Positions 10,098 to 18,557 of a stretch of 64,000 nucleotides of DNA are shown one piece after another. Below the pieces are notes generated by a model. It had not been told where the DNA came from, made no database searches, and saw nothing but the letters and a program-made list of their open reading frames with translations. This stretch comes from an uncultured Gammaproteobacteria bacterium (lineage in GTDB: Bacteria; Pseudomonadota; Gammaproteobacteria; HK1), in NCBI GenBank assembly GCA_947258715.1, contig CAMYJH010000010.1:28262-92261 (forward strand), in the 5' to 3' direction. The number at the start of each line of letters is the position of its first letter. The stretch's first letter is position 1. The position numbers were made by a program, and so were the translations under genes.

Positions 10098-10438
10098 AAG
10101 CGCAAGCGGTTACCGTGGTGAGGGTCTATCTGACTGAAGCCAGCGGCATGCTGAAGTCGCTTCTGAATTACCTGCATGACGAGAGCAAGGTGCACGGCGT
10201 CACGGTTTTCCGCGGCATAACGGGGTTTGGCAAGTCGGGTCGATATCACTCGTCTACTCTTATGGACATGTCGCTGGACCTTCCGCTGGTCATCGAATTC
10301 TTCGAGTCGCCGGAACAGGCTGCGGCCATCATTGAATATCTGAATACCCAAGTGGAACCGGGACACATCGTTTACTGGGACGCGCACATGAATGCGGCTG
10401 GCGCCGACGGCCGCGGAGAAGACGACAGCGCACGCTAA
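10094..10438 (+). CDS. DUF190 family protein (PII-like)
   Basis: Cytoplasmic protein of 114 residues in the DUF190 family, which has a PII-like ferredoxin fold. Recognisable parts are AVTVVRVYLTEAS, VHGVTVFRGITGFG, SSTLMDMSLDLPLVIEFFES and the end of the domain near VEPGHIVYWD. Its ATG overlaps the crcB stop (ATGA), a common crcB-DUF190 arrangement, which suggests a regulatory or accessory role for fluoride export. That role is inferred from context. Confidence 0.88.
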   Translation: MKAQAVTVVRVYLTEASGMLKSLLNYLHDESKVHGVTVFRGITGFGKSGRYHSSTLMDMSLDLPLVIEFFESPEQAAAIIEYLNTQVEPGHIVYWDAHMNAAGADGRGEDDSAR

Positions 10439-10504
10439 CCCCAGCGTAATCCGGCTACGTTTATAAGCACTGAATTCTTGCGGAAAACGAGGCTTGGACT
10501 ACAA

Positions 10505-13500
10505 ATGGCTCCCATTCATCTAGCAGCGCGCGCGATGCGCTCCCTCATTTGCGTTGTCCTCGTTTTCTTGATCTCCGCCGCTGCCGTGCAGCCGCGGGCC
10601 GCGCCGCTTTCCGAGGAGGCCGTGCCCGAGCCGTTGAAGCCTTGGGTGGAGTGGGTGCTCCACGGCCACGAGTCGCGGCGCTGCCCTTTCGTTTATCGCG
10701 ACTTTGACCGCAAGCGCTGCCTGTGGCCGGACGTGCTGGACATTCGGGTAGACGCTTCCGGCGTGAGCTTCAGTCAGAGTTGGCGCCTGTACACCGAGGG
10801 ATTCATTCCGCTTCCGGGGGATCCGTCCCTGTGGCCTCAGGACGTGCGCCTCGACGGCATTCCGACAACGGTCTCATCCAGTGACGCAACACCCAGAGTT
10901 CCCGCGTCCGCCGGCACCCATACCGTGAGCGGGCGACTGTCCTTCGACCGCGCGCCTGAGTTCTTACAGATCCCGGCCGGGACCGGGCTCATAGCGCTGC
11001 AAATTTCGGGGCGCAAAGTCGAGGCGCCGGAGCTCGATGAAAAGGGACGTCTGTGGCTCTCCGCCGATGCGGCGCGCCGGGATGGCGCGCCAGAGGTCAA
11101 AAACACGCTGGAGCTTCGCGTGTTTCGGCAGGTCGTCGATGAGGTTCCGCTTCAGATCACCACTCGTATCGAGCTGGACGTTTCCGGCGAGCATCGTGAG
11201 GTCCTGCTTGGACCGGTGCTGGTCGCCGGCGCCATTCCACTGTCGCTTAAAAGCGCGCTTCCCGCTCGACTGGAGCCCGACGGTCGCCTGCGGGTGCAGG
11301 TTCGCCCCGGTCGCCACGCGCTCACCGTCGCTTCCCGTCAGCCGGGCCCCGTTACCGAGTTGTCGCGTATTGAAGCGTCTGCGCCCTGGCCGGAGCCGGA
11401 GATCTGGGTGTTTGACGCCCAAAATCACTTGAGACTGGTACAGATTGAGGGCGTTCCCAGCGTCGATCCCCGGCAAACCTCACTCCCGCCCGAGTGGCAA
11501 AACCTGCCCGCCTACCGGGTTGGGTCCGGCGATGCCTTCCGAATTGTCGTCAAGCGCCGCGGCGACCCGAAGCCCGACGCCGACCGACTTCGATTGACGC
11601 GCACCCTGTGGCTGGATTTCGACGGCGGCGGTTATACGGTCAACGACCAAATCGGCGGCCAGCTGTCGGCCAGCTGGCGTTTGGAGGCGGAGCCGGTGCT
11701 GGATCTCGGCCGGGTCGCGGTGGACGGTGAATCGTGGTTCATCACCCGCCGCACCGGCTCCGAGCGCAAAGGGGTGGAGCTTCGGCGTGGCGACCTGAAC
11801 CTCTCCGCCGACGCCCGGGTCGAATCGCGCAGCGGGTTGCCCGCAGTCGGGTGGGACCACGATTTTCAATCGGTGCACGCCAGCCTGAACCTGCCGCCGG
11901 GCTGGCGGCTGTTTTCCGCCACCGGCGTCGACCGCGTCAACCACACCTGGATCTCCCGCTGGACGTTGTTCGATCTGTTTCTGCTCCTCATCATCGCCGC
12001 CATCGCGCGAGGACTGTGGGGCTGGAAGTGGGGACTGGTGGCGTTGCTAGCCGTCGGCCTGGTGTTCCACGAGCACGGCGCGCCGCGACAGGTATGGTTG
12101 CATATCTTTGCCGCTACCGCGCTTTTGAGCGTATTGCCCCGGGGCAGGTTCTCCCGCTGGGTGGGCGTCTATCGCTACCTCGCCCTGGGCGCTTTGCTGA
12201 TCATCTTCATTCCGTTCGCCGTGGACCAGTTGAGGGTAGCCCTGTTCCCACAGCTGGAACGTCCGTGGCAGGCGCAGCCGGTGAGCGCGCCGGCCAGGGG
12301 GCGGATTCAGCTTGATCAGGCGGAGCTCAAAAAGCGCGCGCGGCCGGAAGCGGCGCCGGCGCCAGGTTTAGACATGGAGGTGGACAAACCTGCCGAGACC
12401 TTGCGGGAAGCTGTTTCGAGCGCGCGCAGATCTTATTACTCGGACGAGCTGGTGCGCATCGACCCTAAAGCAAATATTCAGACCGGACCGGGACTGCCGC
12501 GCTGGCAGTGGCAGCGCGCGGAGCTTTTATGGAACGGGCCGGTTTCCCGCGGACAGTCGTTGCAGCTTGTGTTGCTGTCCCCCGGCGTGACCCTGGTGTT
12601 GCGCCTGCTTTCTGTGGTGCTGCTTGCCCTGCTTGCGGTACGGGCGCTGGGCGTTACGGCAAACGGACGCTTCACCTTTCGTCGCCCCGCTGGCGGCGCT
12701 ACCGCGGCGGCGCTGATCGCGGCACTCATCGCCAGCGGCGTCTCGGACCCCGTCAACGCGGCTCAGGTTCCGGAACCTGCCGCTTCCAATCGACTTCCCG
12801 GCCCGGCGCTGCTCGAGGAATTGCGTCAGCGATTGCTCAAGGCGCCGGACTGCGTGCCGGGCTGCGCTGCGCTGCCGCGCATGAGTCTAGAAGTTCTCGA
12901 CGAGAGCCTGATCGCTCGAATGGAAGTGCACGCGCAGGCGGAGGTCGCGGTGCCACTGCCCGGGCGTCACGGCGCCTGGCTTCCTCAGCGCGCGCAGCTA
13001 GACGGTTTTTCCGCGGACGGCGTGTTTCGCGACGACGAAGGCAATCTCTGGGTTGCGATCAAACCTGGTGTGCATCAAATCACGGTGAGCGGAAGGCTGC
13101 CGGCTCGGGAGCGGGTGGAAATCCCGCTGCCGCTGAGACCCTACCGCGTTGAAGCCAGGGCCGACGGCTGGGAAATAGACGGTATTCACGACAACGGCGT
13201 CGTCGGCCAGCAAATTCAGCTGCGCAGAATTCGCGCCGCGGAATCCCGGCCCGAAGCCCTTGCGCCGGGAGCGCTGCCGCCCTTCGTGCGCGTTGAGCGC
13301 ACGCTTTCCCTGGGCCTCGAGTGGCGTGTGGCGACGACGGTGCATCGCGTCTCGCCGCCCGGCTCGGCCATCGTGCTGGAGGTTCCGCTGATCCGCGGCG
13401 AGGCGGTGACCACCGAACGGGTGCGAGTAGAAAACGACCTCGTCCAGGTGAGCCTCTCCGCCAACGCCACTCAGGCAAGGTGGGACTCGGTGTTGGAGCA

Positions 13501-14674
13501 GCATCCCAGCTTGGAGCTGCTGGCGCCGGAGGTGACCACGTGGACGGAAGCGTGGCAGCTCAACGCCAGTCCAATCTGGCACGTGGAGAGCTCCGGGATT
13601 CCGGTCATAAAGCAGCAAACAAATGGGCGCTGGTTTCCCCAGTGGCGTCCGTGGCCCGGAGAGCGGGTGTCCCTCAAAGTGTCACGTCCCGAAGGCGTCG
13701 AGGGGAGGACGCTCACCATAGACATTTCCGAGCTCAAGCTTAAGCCCGGTCATCGCGCGACCGACGCCGAGCTTTCCCTCGAGGTTCGGAGCAGCCAGGG
13801 CGTGCAGCATCCGATTACGCTGCCGCGGGGCGCCGAGCTACAGTCGGTGATGATCGACGCTCGCTCCCAGCCGATACGCCAGGAGAATGGCGTCGTCACC
13901 CTGCCGCTGGACCCCGGTGCCCACAAGGTCACGCTCATGTGGCGCAGCGCGGAAGGAATATCCGCGCTGTTCAACACCCCGATGCTGGATCTCGGCGCGT
14001 CGAGCGTCAACGCGTCCACTCAGATGGAAATGCCTCGAAGCCGATGGGTGCTGTTTGCCAGCGGTCCGTCGCTGGGTCCGGCGGTGATGTTCTGGGGACT
14101 GCTGATGGTCATTGTCGCAGTTGCGCTCGGTCTCGGGCGCACCAGGCGCACACCGCTGAAGACACATCACTGGCTGCTACTCGGCGTGGGCTTGAGTCAG
14201 ATACCCATTTACCTTTCCATCGTCGTGGTCGGCTGGCTGTTCGCCCTCGATGCCCGCAGCCGTCTAAATGCTGATCTACGCAAGTGGCAGTTCAATCTCA
14301 TGCAGGCGGGTCTGGTGCTGCTCACCCTGGCCGCGTTGGGTCTGCTTTTCTACGCCGTCAAGCAGGGACTACTGGGTTTGCCCGAGATGCAAATAGCCGG
14401 AAACGGCTCCAGGGGGTACCTCCTGAGGTGGTTCCAGGATCGAGCCGGCGCCGTGCCCGCGGAAGCTTGGGTGTTGTCGGTTCCGCTGACCGTTTATCGC
14501 CTGCTGATGCTCGCCTGGGCGTTATGGATTGCATTTGCGCTTCTCAGGTGGCTTCGCTGGAGCTGGGAGGCTTTCTCACGCGGCGGCTACTGGCGCTCCA
14601 TTGTTATCGGTCGCCCGAAGCGCGTGCAGACGATCACAACAGAATCGCCGCAGGATGACTCCAAGTCTACGTGA
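10505..14674 (+). CDS. Very large membrane-anchored periplasmic protein of unknown function
   Basis: A 1389-residue protein that I do not recognise. It has an N-terminal signal segment (MRSLICVVLVFLISAAAV). A first large, probably periplasmic, beta-rich region of about 450 residues follows. A cluster of membrane segments comes next (near LFDLFLLLIIAAIARGLWG, LVALLAVGLVF, IFAATALLSVL, YLALGALLIIFIPFA). After another segment (VTLVLRLLSVVLLALLAVRA) comes a second periplasmic region, with CVPGCAALPRMSLEV and NGVVGQQIQLRR. At least four C-terminal membrane segments end the protein. The two outer regions look alike in style (each has LRLDG/QLDGF-type and GRHALTV/GVHQITV stretches), hinting at internal duplication. 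Start at ATG 10505; TTG 10478 and ATG 10535 are alternatives. It stands alone. Confidence 0.8.
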   Translation: MAPIHLAARAMRSLICVVLVFLISAAAVQPRAAPLSEEAVPEPLKPWVEWVLHGHESRRCPFVYRDFDRKRCLWPDVLDIRVDASGVSFSQSWRLYTEGFIPLPGDPSLWPQDVRLDGIPTTVSSSDATPRVPASAGTHTVSGRLSFDRAPEFLQIPAGTGLIALQISGRKVEAPELDEKGRLWLSADAARRDGAPEVKNTLELRVFRQVVDEVPLQITTRIELDVSGEHREVLLGPVLVAGAIPLSLKSALPARLEPDGRLRVQVRPGRHALTVASRQPGPVTELSRIEASAPWPEPEIWVFDAQNHLRLVQIEGVPSVDPRQTSLPPEWQNLPAYRVGSGDAFRIVVKRRGDPKPDADRLRLTRTLWLDFDGGGYTVNDQIGGQLSASWRLEAEPVLDLGRVAVDGESWFITRRTGSERKGVELRRGDLNLSADARVESRSGLPAVGWDHDFQSVHASLNLPPGWRLFSATGVDRVNHTWISRWTLFDLFLLLIIAAIARGLWGWKWGLVALLAVGLVFHEHGAPRQVWLHIFAATALLSVLPRGRFSRWVGVYRYLALGALLIIFIPFAVDQLRVALFPQLERPWQAQPVSAPARGRIQLDQAELKKRARPEAAPAPGLDMEVDKPAETLREAVSSARRSYYSDELVRIDPKANIQTGPGLPRWQWQRAELLWNGPVSRGQSLQLVLLSPGVTLVLRLLSVVLLALLAVRALGVTANGRFTFRRPAGGATAAALIAALIASGVSDPVNAAQVPEPAASNRLPGPALLEELRQRLLKAPDCVPGCAALPRMSLEVLDESLIARMEVHAQAEVAVPLPGRHGAWLPQRAQLDGFSADGVFRDDEGNLWVAIKPGVHQITVSGRLPARERVEIPLPLRPYRVEARADGWEIDGIHDNGVVGQQIQLRRIRAAESRPEALAPGALPPFVRVERTLSLGLEWRVATTVHRVSPPGSAIVLEVPLIRGEAVTTERVRVENDLVQVSLSANATQARWDSVLEQHPSLELLAPEVTTWTEAWQLNASPIWHVESSGIPVIKQQTNGRWFPQWRPWPGERVSLKVSRPEGVEGRTLTIDISELKLKPGHRATDAELSLEVRSSQGVQHPITLPRGAELQSVMIDARSQPIRQENGVVTLPLDPGAHKVTLMWRSAEGISALFNTPMLDLGASSVNASTQMEMPRSRWVLFASGPSLGPAVMFWGLLMVIVAVALGLGRTRRTPLKTHHWLLLGVGLSQIPIYLSIVVVGWLFALDARSRLNADLRKWQFNLMQAGLVLLTLAALGLLFYAVKQGLLGLPEMQIAGNGSRGYLLRWFQDRAGAVPAEAWVLSVPLTVYRLLMLAWALWIAFALLRWLRWSWEAFSRGGYWRSIVIGRPKRVQTITTESPQDDSKST

Positions 14675-14796
14675 CACGGCCTGCGCTGACGGAATCAAAC
14701 TGGCGGACGCCGCGTTTCGTCGATTTCAGGCGCATGCGTTGGGCATCATGCCTGGGTGACAGCACTGGTTTTGGTCCCCGCTCGAGCTTCAAAACC

Positions 14797-14889
14797 CTGC
14801 GCGGAGATTCTAATGCCGGCGTGATCGCTGCAGTGGTTGCGTGGCCGCTTGCGCTTGCTTTTGGTCCCGCCTCGGGCGCCGGCATTTAG
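14797..14889 (+). pseudogene. Relic of a SulP-family anion permease (N-terminal fragment)
   Basis: The translated text LRGDSNAGVIAAVVAWPL followed by ALAFGPASGAGI closely follows the first transmembrane segment of SulP (SLC26-type) sulfate/bicarbonate permeases. Their usual form there is GDxxAG-x-AAxVALPLALAFGxASGAGP. It ends abruptly in TAG after about 30 residues, while real SulP proteins run to 500 or more, and no continuation is seen in other frames. The resemblance is my recognition of the pattern, not a search result. Confidence 0.5.
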
Positions 14890-14928
14890 GGTGCTGAGTT
14901 CTTGGTCGGAATACCGCCGGCATTAGAA
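14808..14928. repeat. 13-bp perfect inverted repeat around SulP relic
   Basis: TTCTAATGCCGGC at 14808-14820 and its exact complement GCCGGCATTAGAA at 14916-14928. The left copy lies inside the SulP-like reading frame, the right copy beyond its stop. It could be the scar of an inverted duplication or ends of a lost small element; no transposase is present. Confidence 0.6.
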
Positions 14929-14931
14929 CAG

Positions 14932-14961
14932 GTGTTGGCTCAGCTCGTGTTGGCTCAGCTC
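14932..14961. repeat. 15-bp tandem duplication
   Basis: GTGTTGGCTCAGCTC occurs twice head to tail (14932-14946 and 14947-14961). It adds to the signs of slippage or decay in this intergenic stretch. Confidence 0.85.
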
Positions 14962-15191
14962 GAGGTGCCACCCCGAGTGCCGCTTCCAGACGCGCTTGGA
15001 AGCCTTCAGTCAGGCGGCTCAGCGGATCTGCGCCGATGCCCGACGGGGCGCTTGCTTTAACAGCAATGATCATTGACCCACGGCTTGCTGCTATCCTTGC
15101 GCCTGAGCGCTGGCCAAAGCTCGCGTACGGCGCTCCAGCGACTGATTCAGCGCGGCGCCGAGCCGTTTCTCATCGCTTCCGGGTCAGGATC

Positions 15192-16667
15192 GTGATCGAA
15201 CAGTACTGGGAAGGCTTCAAGCTTCTGTTGTGGAATTCCGTCTGGGCGGTGAACGTGGCGGCGTTGCCCCCGGCACGCGCCTATGCCGTTCGCACCGCGC
15301 GGGTGTGCCACACGCTGATTCGCGAATTCGTCGACGGTGAGCTCAATCAGCGCGCCGCCAGCCTCGTCTTTACTACCCTGCTTTCCCTGGTGCCGCTGCT
15401 GGCGGTGAGCTTTTCCGTACTCAAAGCCTTCGGAGTGCACAACGATCTGGAACAGGTGCTGATCGGTTTTCTTGCCCCGCTGGGTGACAAGGGTATCGAG
15501 CTCGGTGACCGCATTATGGCTTTCGTCGACAACGTGAACGGGCGGGTGCTCGGAGGCATCGGTCTTACGCTACTCATGCTCACGGTGTTGTCGCTGGTGC
15601 ACAAGGTCGAGCGATCCTTCAACTACATCTGGCGCGTCGAGCGGCCGCGGGGATTTATCGAACGTTTCAGCGGATATCTGAGCGCTTTGCTGGTCGGTCC
15701 CGTGCTGATCTTCACCGCGCTCGGAGTCACCGCGTCGATCATGCATACGTCCCTGATGCAGGAGATTATTGCCATCGAGCCGCTCGGCACCGTCATCAAG
15801 TGGCTCATCAGCATGATTCCTTATCTGCTGGTGATCACGGCTTTTACCCTGGTCTACGTTTTCGTTCCCAATACCAAGGTCCAGATCCGCGCCGCGTTTG
15901 TCGGCGCCGTTATCGCTGGGATATTGTGGGAATCAGCCGGCTGGAGCTTTGCGTCTTTCGTCGCCAATTCACCCAGGCACGCGGCGATATATTCCAGCTT
16001 CGCCGTGGCTTTCCTGTTCATGATCTGGCTCTACGTTGCCTGGCTGATCCTTTTGGTCGGCGCCACCGTGGCGTTCTTCATTCAGCATCCCGAGTACCAT
16101 GGCATGCCCGACCGGGTGATCACGCTGAGCAATCGCATGCGGGAGAAATTGGCGACGCTGGCCGTCTTTCGTATCGCCCAGCATCACGTCCACGGGGGTC
16201 CGCCGGTCTCGGTCAGCCGGCTTTCACTGCAGCTCGGTGTCCCGGTGGCGGCGCTGGAAGACGTGCTGGACGAGCTCGTCAGCCGCGGGCTGCTGGTCGA
16301 GGTCAGCGGCCAGGAAGTGGCTTACGTACCCGGGCGTGACGTCTCCAGTATCAGCATGAACGAGGTGTGGACGGCTATTCGGGTTGCCAGCGAGTCCCAC
16401 TGGATCTCTCATGATCGCATGCGGATCGATGCCGCGGTGGAGGAACTGATCGGGAAAATGGACGATGCCGTTGCCGGCGTCATCGGCAGCATGACGCTTA
16501 AGGACCTAGTGTCCGATCATCCGCCGGAGCAGCGAGTGAAACAAGAAGTGGCGACCGACGAAGGGTCATTGGAAACAAACGAGCCAATAGAACGGTCTCG
16601 TCCGTCCGCGGCTGAGCCCGTGCCCATCAGTTCGGCAAAGCGGGATCGCGAAGGGCGAATAGATTGA
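15192..16667 (+). CDS. YihY/BrkB-family inner-membrane protein with C-terminal winged-helix-like domain
   Basis: Polytopic membrane protein of the YihY/BrkB (formerly RNase BN) family; function not settled. The family core begins at RAASLVFTTLLSLVPLLAVS and continues through several segments including the GILWESAGWSFASFV and SSFAVAFLFMIWLYVAWLIL regions. After the membrane part a cytoplasmic tail (VSVSRLSLQLGVPVAALEDV, then LDELVSRGLLVEV) looks like a winged-helix fold, as in many proteobacterial members. The frame is open from 15036, but codon use before GTG 15192 is atypical, so I start there (491 aa); ATG 15036 or 15066 remain possible. Confidence 0.88.
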   Translation: MIEQYWEGFKLLLWNSVWAVNVAALPPARAYAVRTARVCHTLIREFVDGELNQRAASLVFTTLLSLVPLLAVSFSVLKAFGVHNDLEQVLIGFLAPLGDKGIELGDRIMAFVDNVNGRVLGGIGLTLLMLTVLSLVHKVERSFNYIWRVERPRGFIERFSGYLSALLVGPVLIFTALGVTASIMHTSLMQEIIAIEPLGTVIKWLISMIPYLLVITAFTLVYVFVPNTKVQIRAAFVGAVIAGILWESAGWSFASFVANSPRHAAIYSSFAVAFLFMIWLYVAWLILLVGATVAFFIQHPEYHGMPDRVITLSNRMREKLATLAVFRIAQHHVHGGPPVSVSRLSLQLGVPVAALEDVLDELVSRGLLVEVSGQEVAYVPGRDVSSISMNEVWTAIRVASESHWISHDRMRIDAAVEELIGKMDDAVAGVIGSMTLKDLVSDHPPEQRVKQEVATDEGSLETNEPIERSRPSAAEPVPISSAKRDREGRID

Positions 16668-16692
16668 GCGCTTTGCCGCTCGGCGCCAGATC

Positions 16693-18444
16693 TTACTGAC
16701 CGGCAGCGAGCGCGCCGGGACGGCGTGGATCCGCGGCGCCTAAAAATCCTTCCCCGATTCGCATCACGCTCTGGGTGCTGCCCATGGCATTCTTCTCCGC
16801 GATCTCGTGGCCGCGCGCCCTGAGCAGGTCCAGCGTATCTACGCTCAAGCCGGATTCGACCCGGAGCTCATCAGGCAGCCACTGATGGTGCACGCGCGGC
16901 GCGGCGGTCGCGGCGGCAATATTCATACCGTGGTCGATGACGTTGAGAATCACTTGCAGCGTTGTGGTGATGATGCGGCTGCCGCCGGGACTTCCCGTTG
17001 CCAGAAACGGTTTTTCGTCTTTGAGCACTATGGTTGGCGTCATCGAACTGAGTGGCCGCTTGCGCGGGTCGATGGCGTTGGCCTCTCCGCCGATAAGACC
17101 GTAGGCGTTAGGTACCCCGGGCTTGGCGGAAAAATCGTCCATTTCGTTATTGAGCAGAATCCCGGTGCCTTCGGCGACGATCCCTGAGCCGTAGCTGAAA
17201 TTGATGGTGTAGGTGTTGGATACGGCGTTGCCGGCGCGGTCCATGACTGAGAAGTGAGTGGTCTCGTTGCTCTCATAGGGAAGCGGATTGCCCGCTCCGA
17301 AGGTGGATGAAGGGCGCGCGCGGTCGAGACGGATGGCTTGCCTTAGGTCTGCCGCGTAGCGCTTTGACGTAAGGCCCTTTATCGGCACCTTCCAGAAGTC
17401 CGGATCGCCCAAATGCATGCTGCGGTCGGCATAAGCGAGCTTCATCGCTTCCGCCATGAGGTGAATCGTGTCGGCGCTGTTGTGAGCAAGAAAAGCGATC
17501 GGAAATCCTTCCAGGATGTTGAGTATTTGAACCAGGTGCACGCCGCCGGAGCTCGGTGGCGGCATTGAGCGGATTTCGTAACCCCGGTAGCTGCCTTCCA
17601 CCGGGGCGCGCAAAACTGGACTATATCCGGCCAGGTCGGCGGCGGTGATTGGGCCGTCATTTTTCTGCATGTCTTCGACCAAGCGCTCGGCGATCGCTCC
17701 CTGGTAGAACGCTTGCGCCCCCCTGGCCGCAATCTGCTTCAAGCTCCATGCCAGATCCGATTGCACCAAACGGTCGCCGGCACGATGCGGCGTGCCGTCC
17801 GGGCGAAAGAAAATGCGCGCTGCCGCTTCGTTGCCCAGCAGACGTTGCTTCCTGGCTTCCAGGGATTGTGCAAGGTCGGGAGAAACTTCGATGCCTTCTT
17901 CCGCAAGGCGGATCGCAGGAGCGATGACCCGTTGCAGCGACATGGTGCCGAAGCGATCCAGCGCCAGCACCAGCCCCGCAACCGTACCCGGTACGCCCGC
18001 CGCGTAGCGACTGAAGCGCGATTTCTTCTTGTCCACGTCTCCGTTCTGGTCCAAGAACATTTCCCGCGTGGACGCCGCCGGCGCCATCTCTCGGTAGTCC
18101 AGGGCGTGCGTCTTCCCGCTGCCGGCCTCGTGGATCAGCATGAAGCCACCGCCGCCGAGGTTGCCCGCGCGGGGCAGCGTCACCGCGAGGGCGAAGCCTA
18201 CAGCCACCGCGGCATCCACCGCGTTTCCACCATCCTCGAGCACTTTGACTCCGATACTTGTCGCCTGCGCTTCCTGAGTCGCCACCATTCCGTTGACGGC
18301 GAAAACCGGGTGGAAGATATCCTTGCGCGAAAAAATCGCTTGTTCCTGCGCCACCGAGGCGAAGGAGGCAAAGCCAAGCAGGCAACAAAAGATCAGCTGA
18401 GCGGCAGCGACGGCGATTTTCCGGGTTGAAAGCAAACGACGCAT
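16693..18444 (-). CDS. ggt: Gamma-glutamyltransferase
   Basis: Periplasmic N-terminal-nucleophile enzyme that cleaves glutathione and other gamma-glutamyl compounds. The precursor (583 aa) has a signal peptide (LLSTRKIAVAAAQLIFCC to about ASVAQ). The large-subunit start is typical: MVATQEAQATSIGVKVLEDG and NAVDAAVAVGFALAVT. The self-cleavage site and nucleophile Thr are in SNETTHFSVMD, followed by AVSNTYTINFSYGSG and GILLNNEMDDFS. GSPGGSRIITT is the oxyanion/substrate region. ATG 18444 is chosen because GGGAAG stands just upstream. Divergent from the S9 peptidase gene; both may serve peptide salvage. Confidence 0.96.
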   Translation of the reverse strand: MRRLLSTRKIAVAAAQLIFCCLLGFASFASVAQEQAIFSRKDIFHPVFAVNGMVATQEAQATSIGVKVLEDGGNAVDAAVAVGFALAVTLPRAGNLGGGGFMLIHEAGSGKTHALDYREMAPAASTREMFLDQNGDVDKKKSRFSRYAAGVPGTVAGLVLALDRFGTMSLQRVIAPAIRLAEEGIEVSPDLAQSLEARKQRLLGNEAAARIFFRPDGTPHRAGDRLVQSDLAWSLKQIAARGAQAFYQGAIAERLVEDMQKNDGPITAADLAGYSPVLRAPVEGSYRGYEIRSMPPPSSGGVHLVQILNILEGFPIAFLAHNSADTIHLMAEAMKLAYADRSMHLGDPDFWKVPIKGLTSKRYAADLRQAIRLDRARPSSTFGAGNPLPYESNETTHFSVMDRAGNAVSNTYTINFSYGSGIVAEGTGILLNNEMDDFSAKPGVPNAYGLIGGEANAIDPRKRPLSSMTPTIVLKDEKPFLATGSPGGSRIITTTLQVILNVIDHGMNIAAATAAPRVHHQWLPDELRVESGLSVDTLDLLRARGHEIAEKNAMGSTQSVMRIGEGFLGAADPRRPGALAAGQ

Positions 18445-18557
18445 GTTATCTTCCCGCAAGTTCTGGCGTGACTCTGTCGAAGGGGGCTACCACGATACAC
18501 CGGACGTTGGTCGTGATGCATCGGGCGGATGGCAGACTATGAGGAGACGAGCTTGAG

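Larger units (their letters stand above)
14675..15191. other. 517-base intergenic region with gene debris and small repeats
   Basis: The gap contains a SulP-like fragment (14797-14889), a 13-bp inverted repeat flanking part of it, and a 15-bp tandem duplication at 14932-14961. Two copies of TTTTGGTCCC lie at about 14769 and 14860. Codon choice in frames covering it is unlike the neighbouring genes. It looks like decayed sequence rather than an intact gene. The promoter for the BrkB gene should be near its right end. Confidence 0.6.

Noticed and set aside
14667..14885. 72-codon minus-strand gene in the intergenic region
   Set aside because: Opposite to the SulP-like fragment, low-complexity content, no ribosome site.
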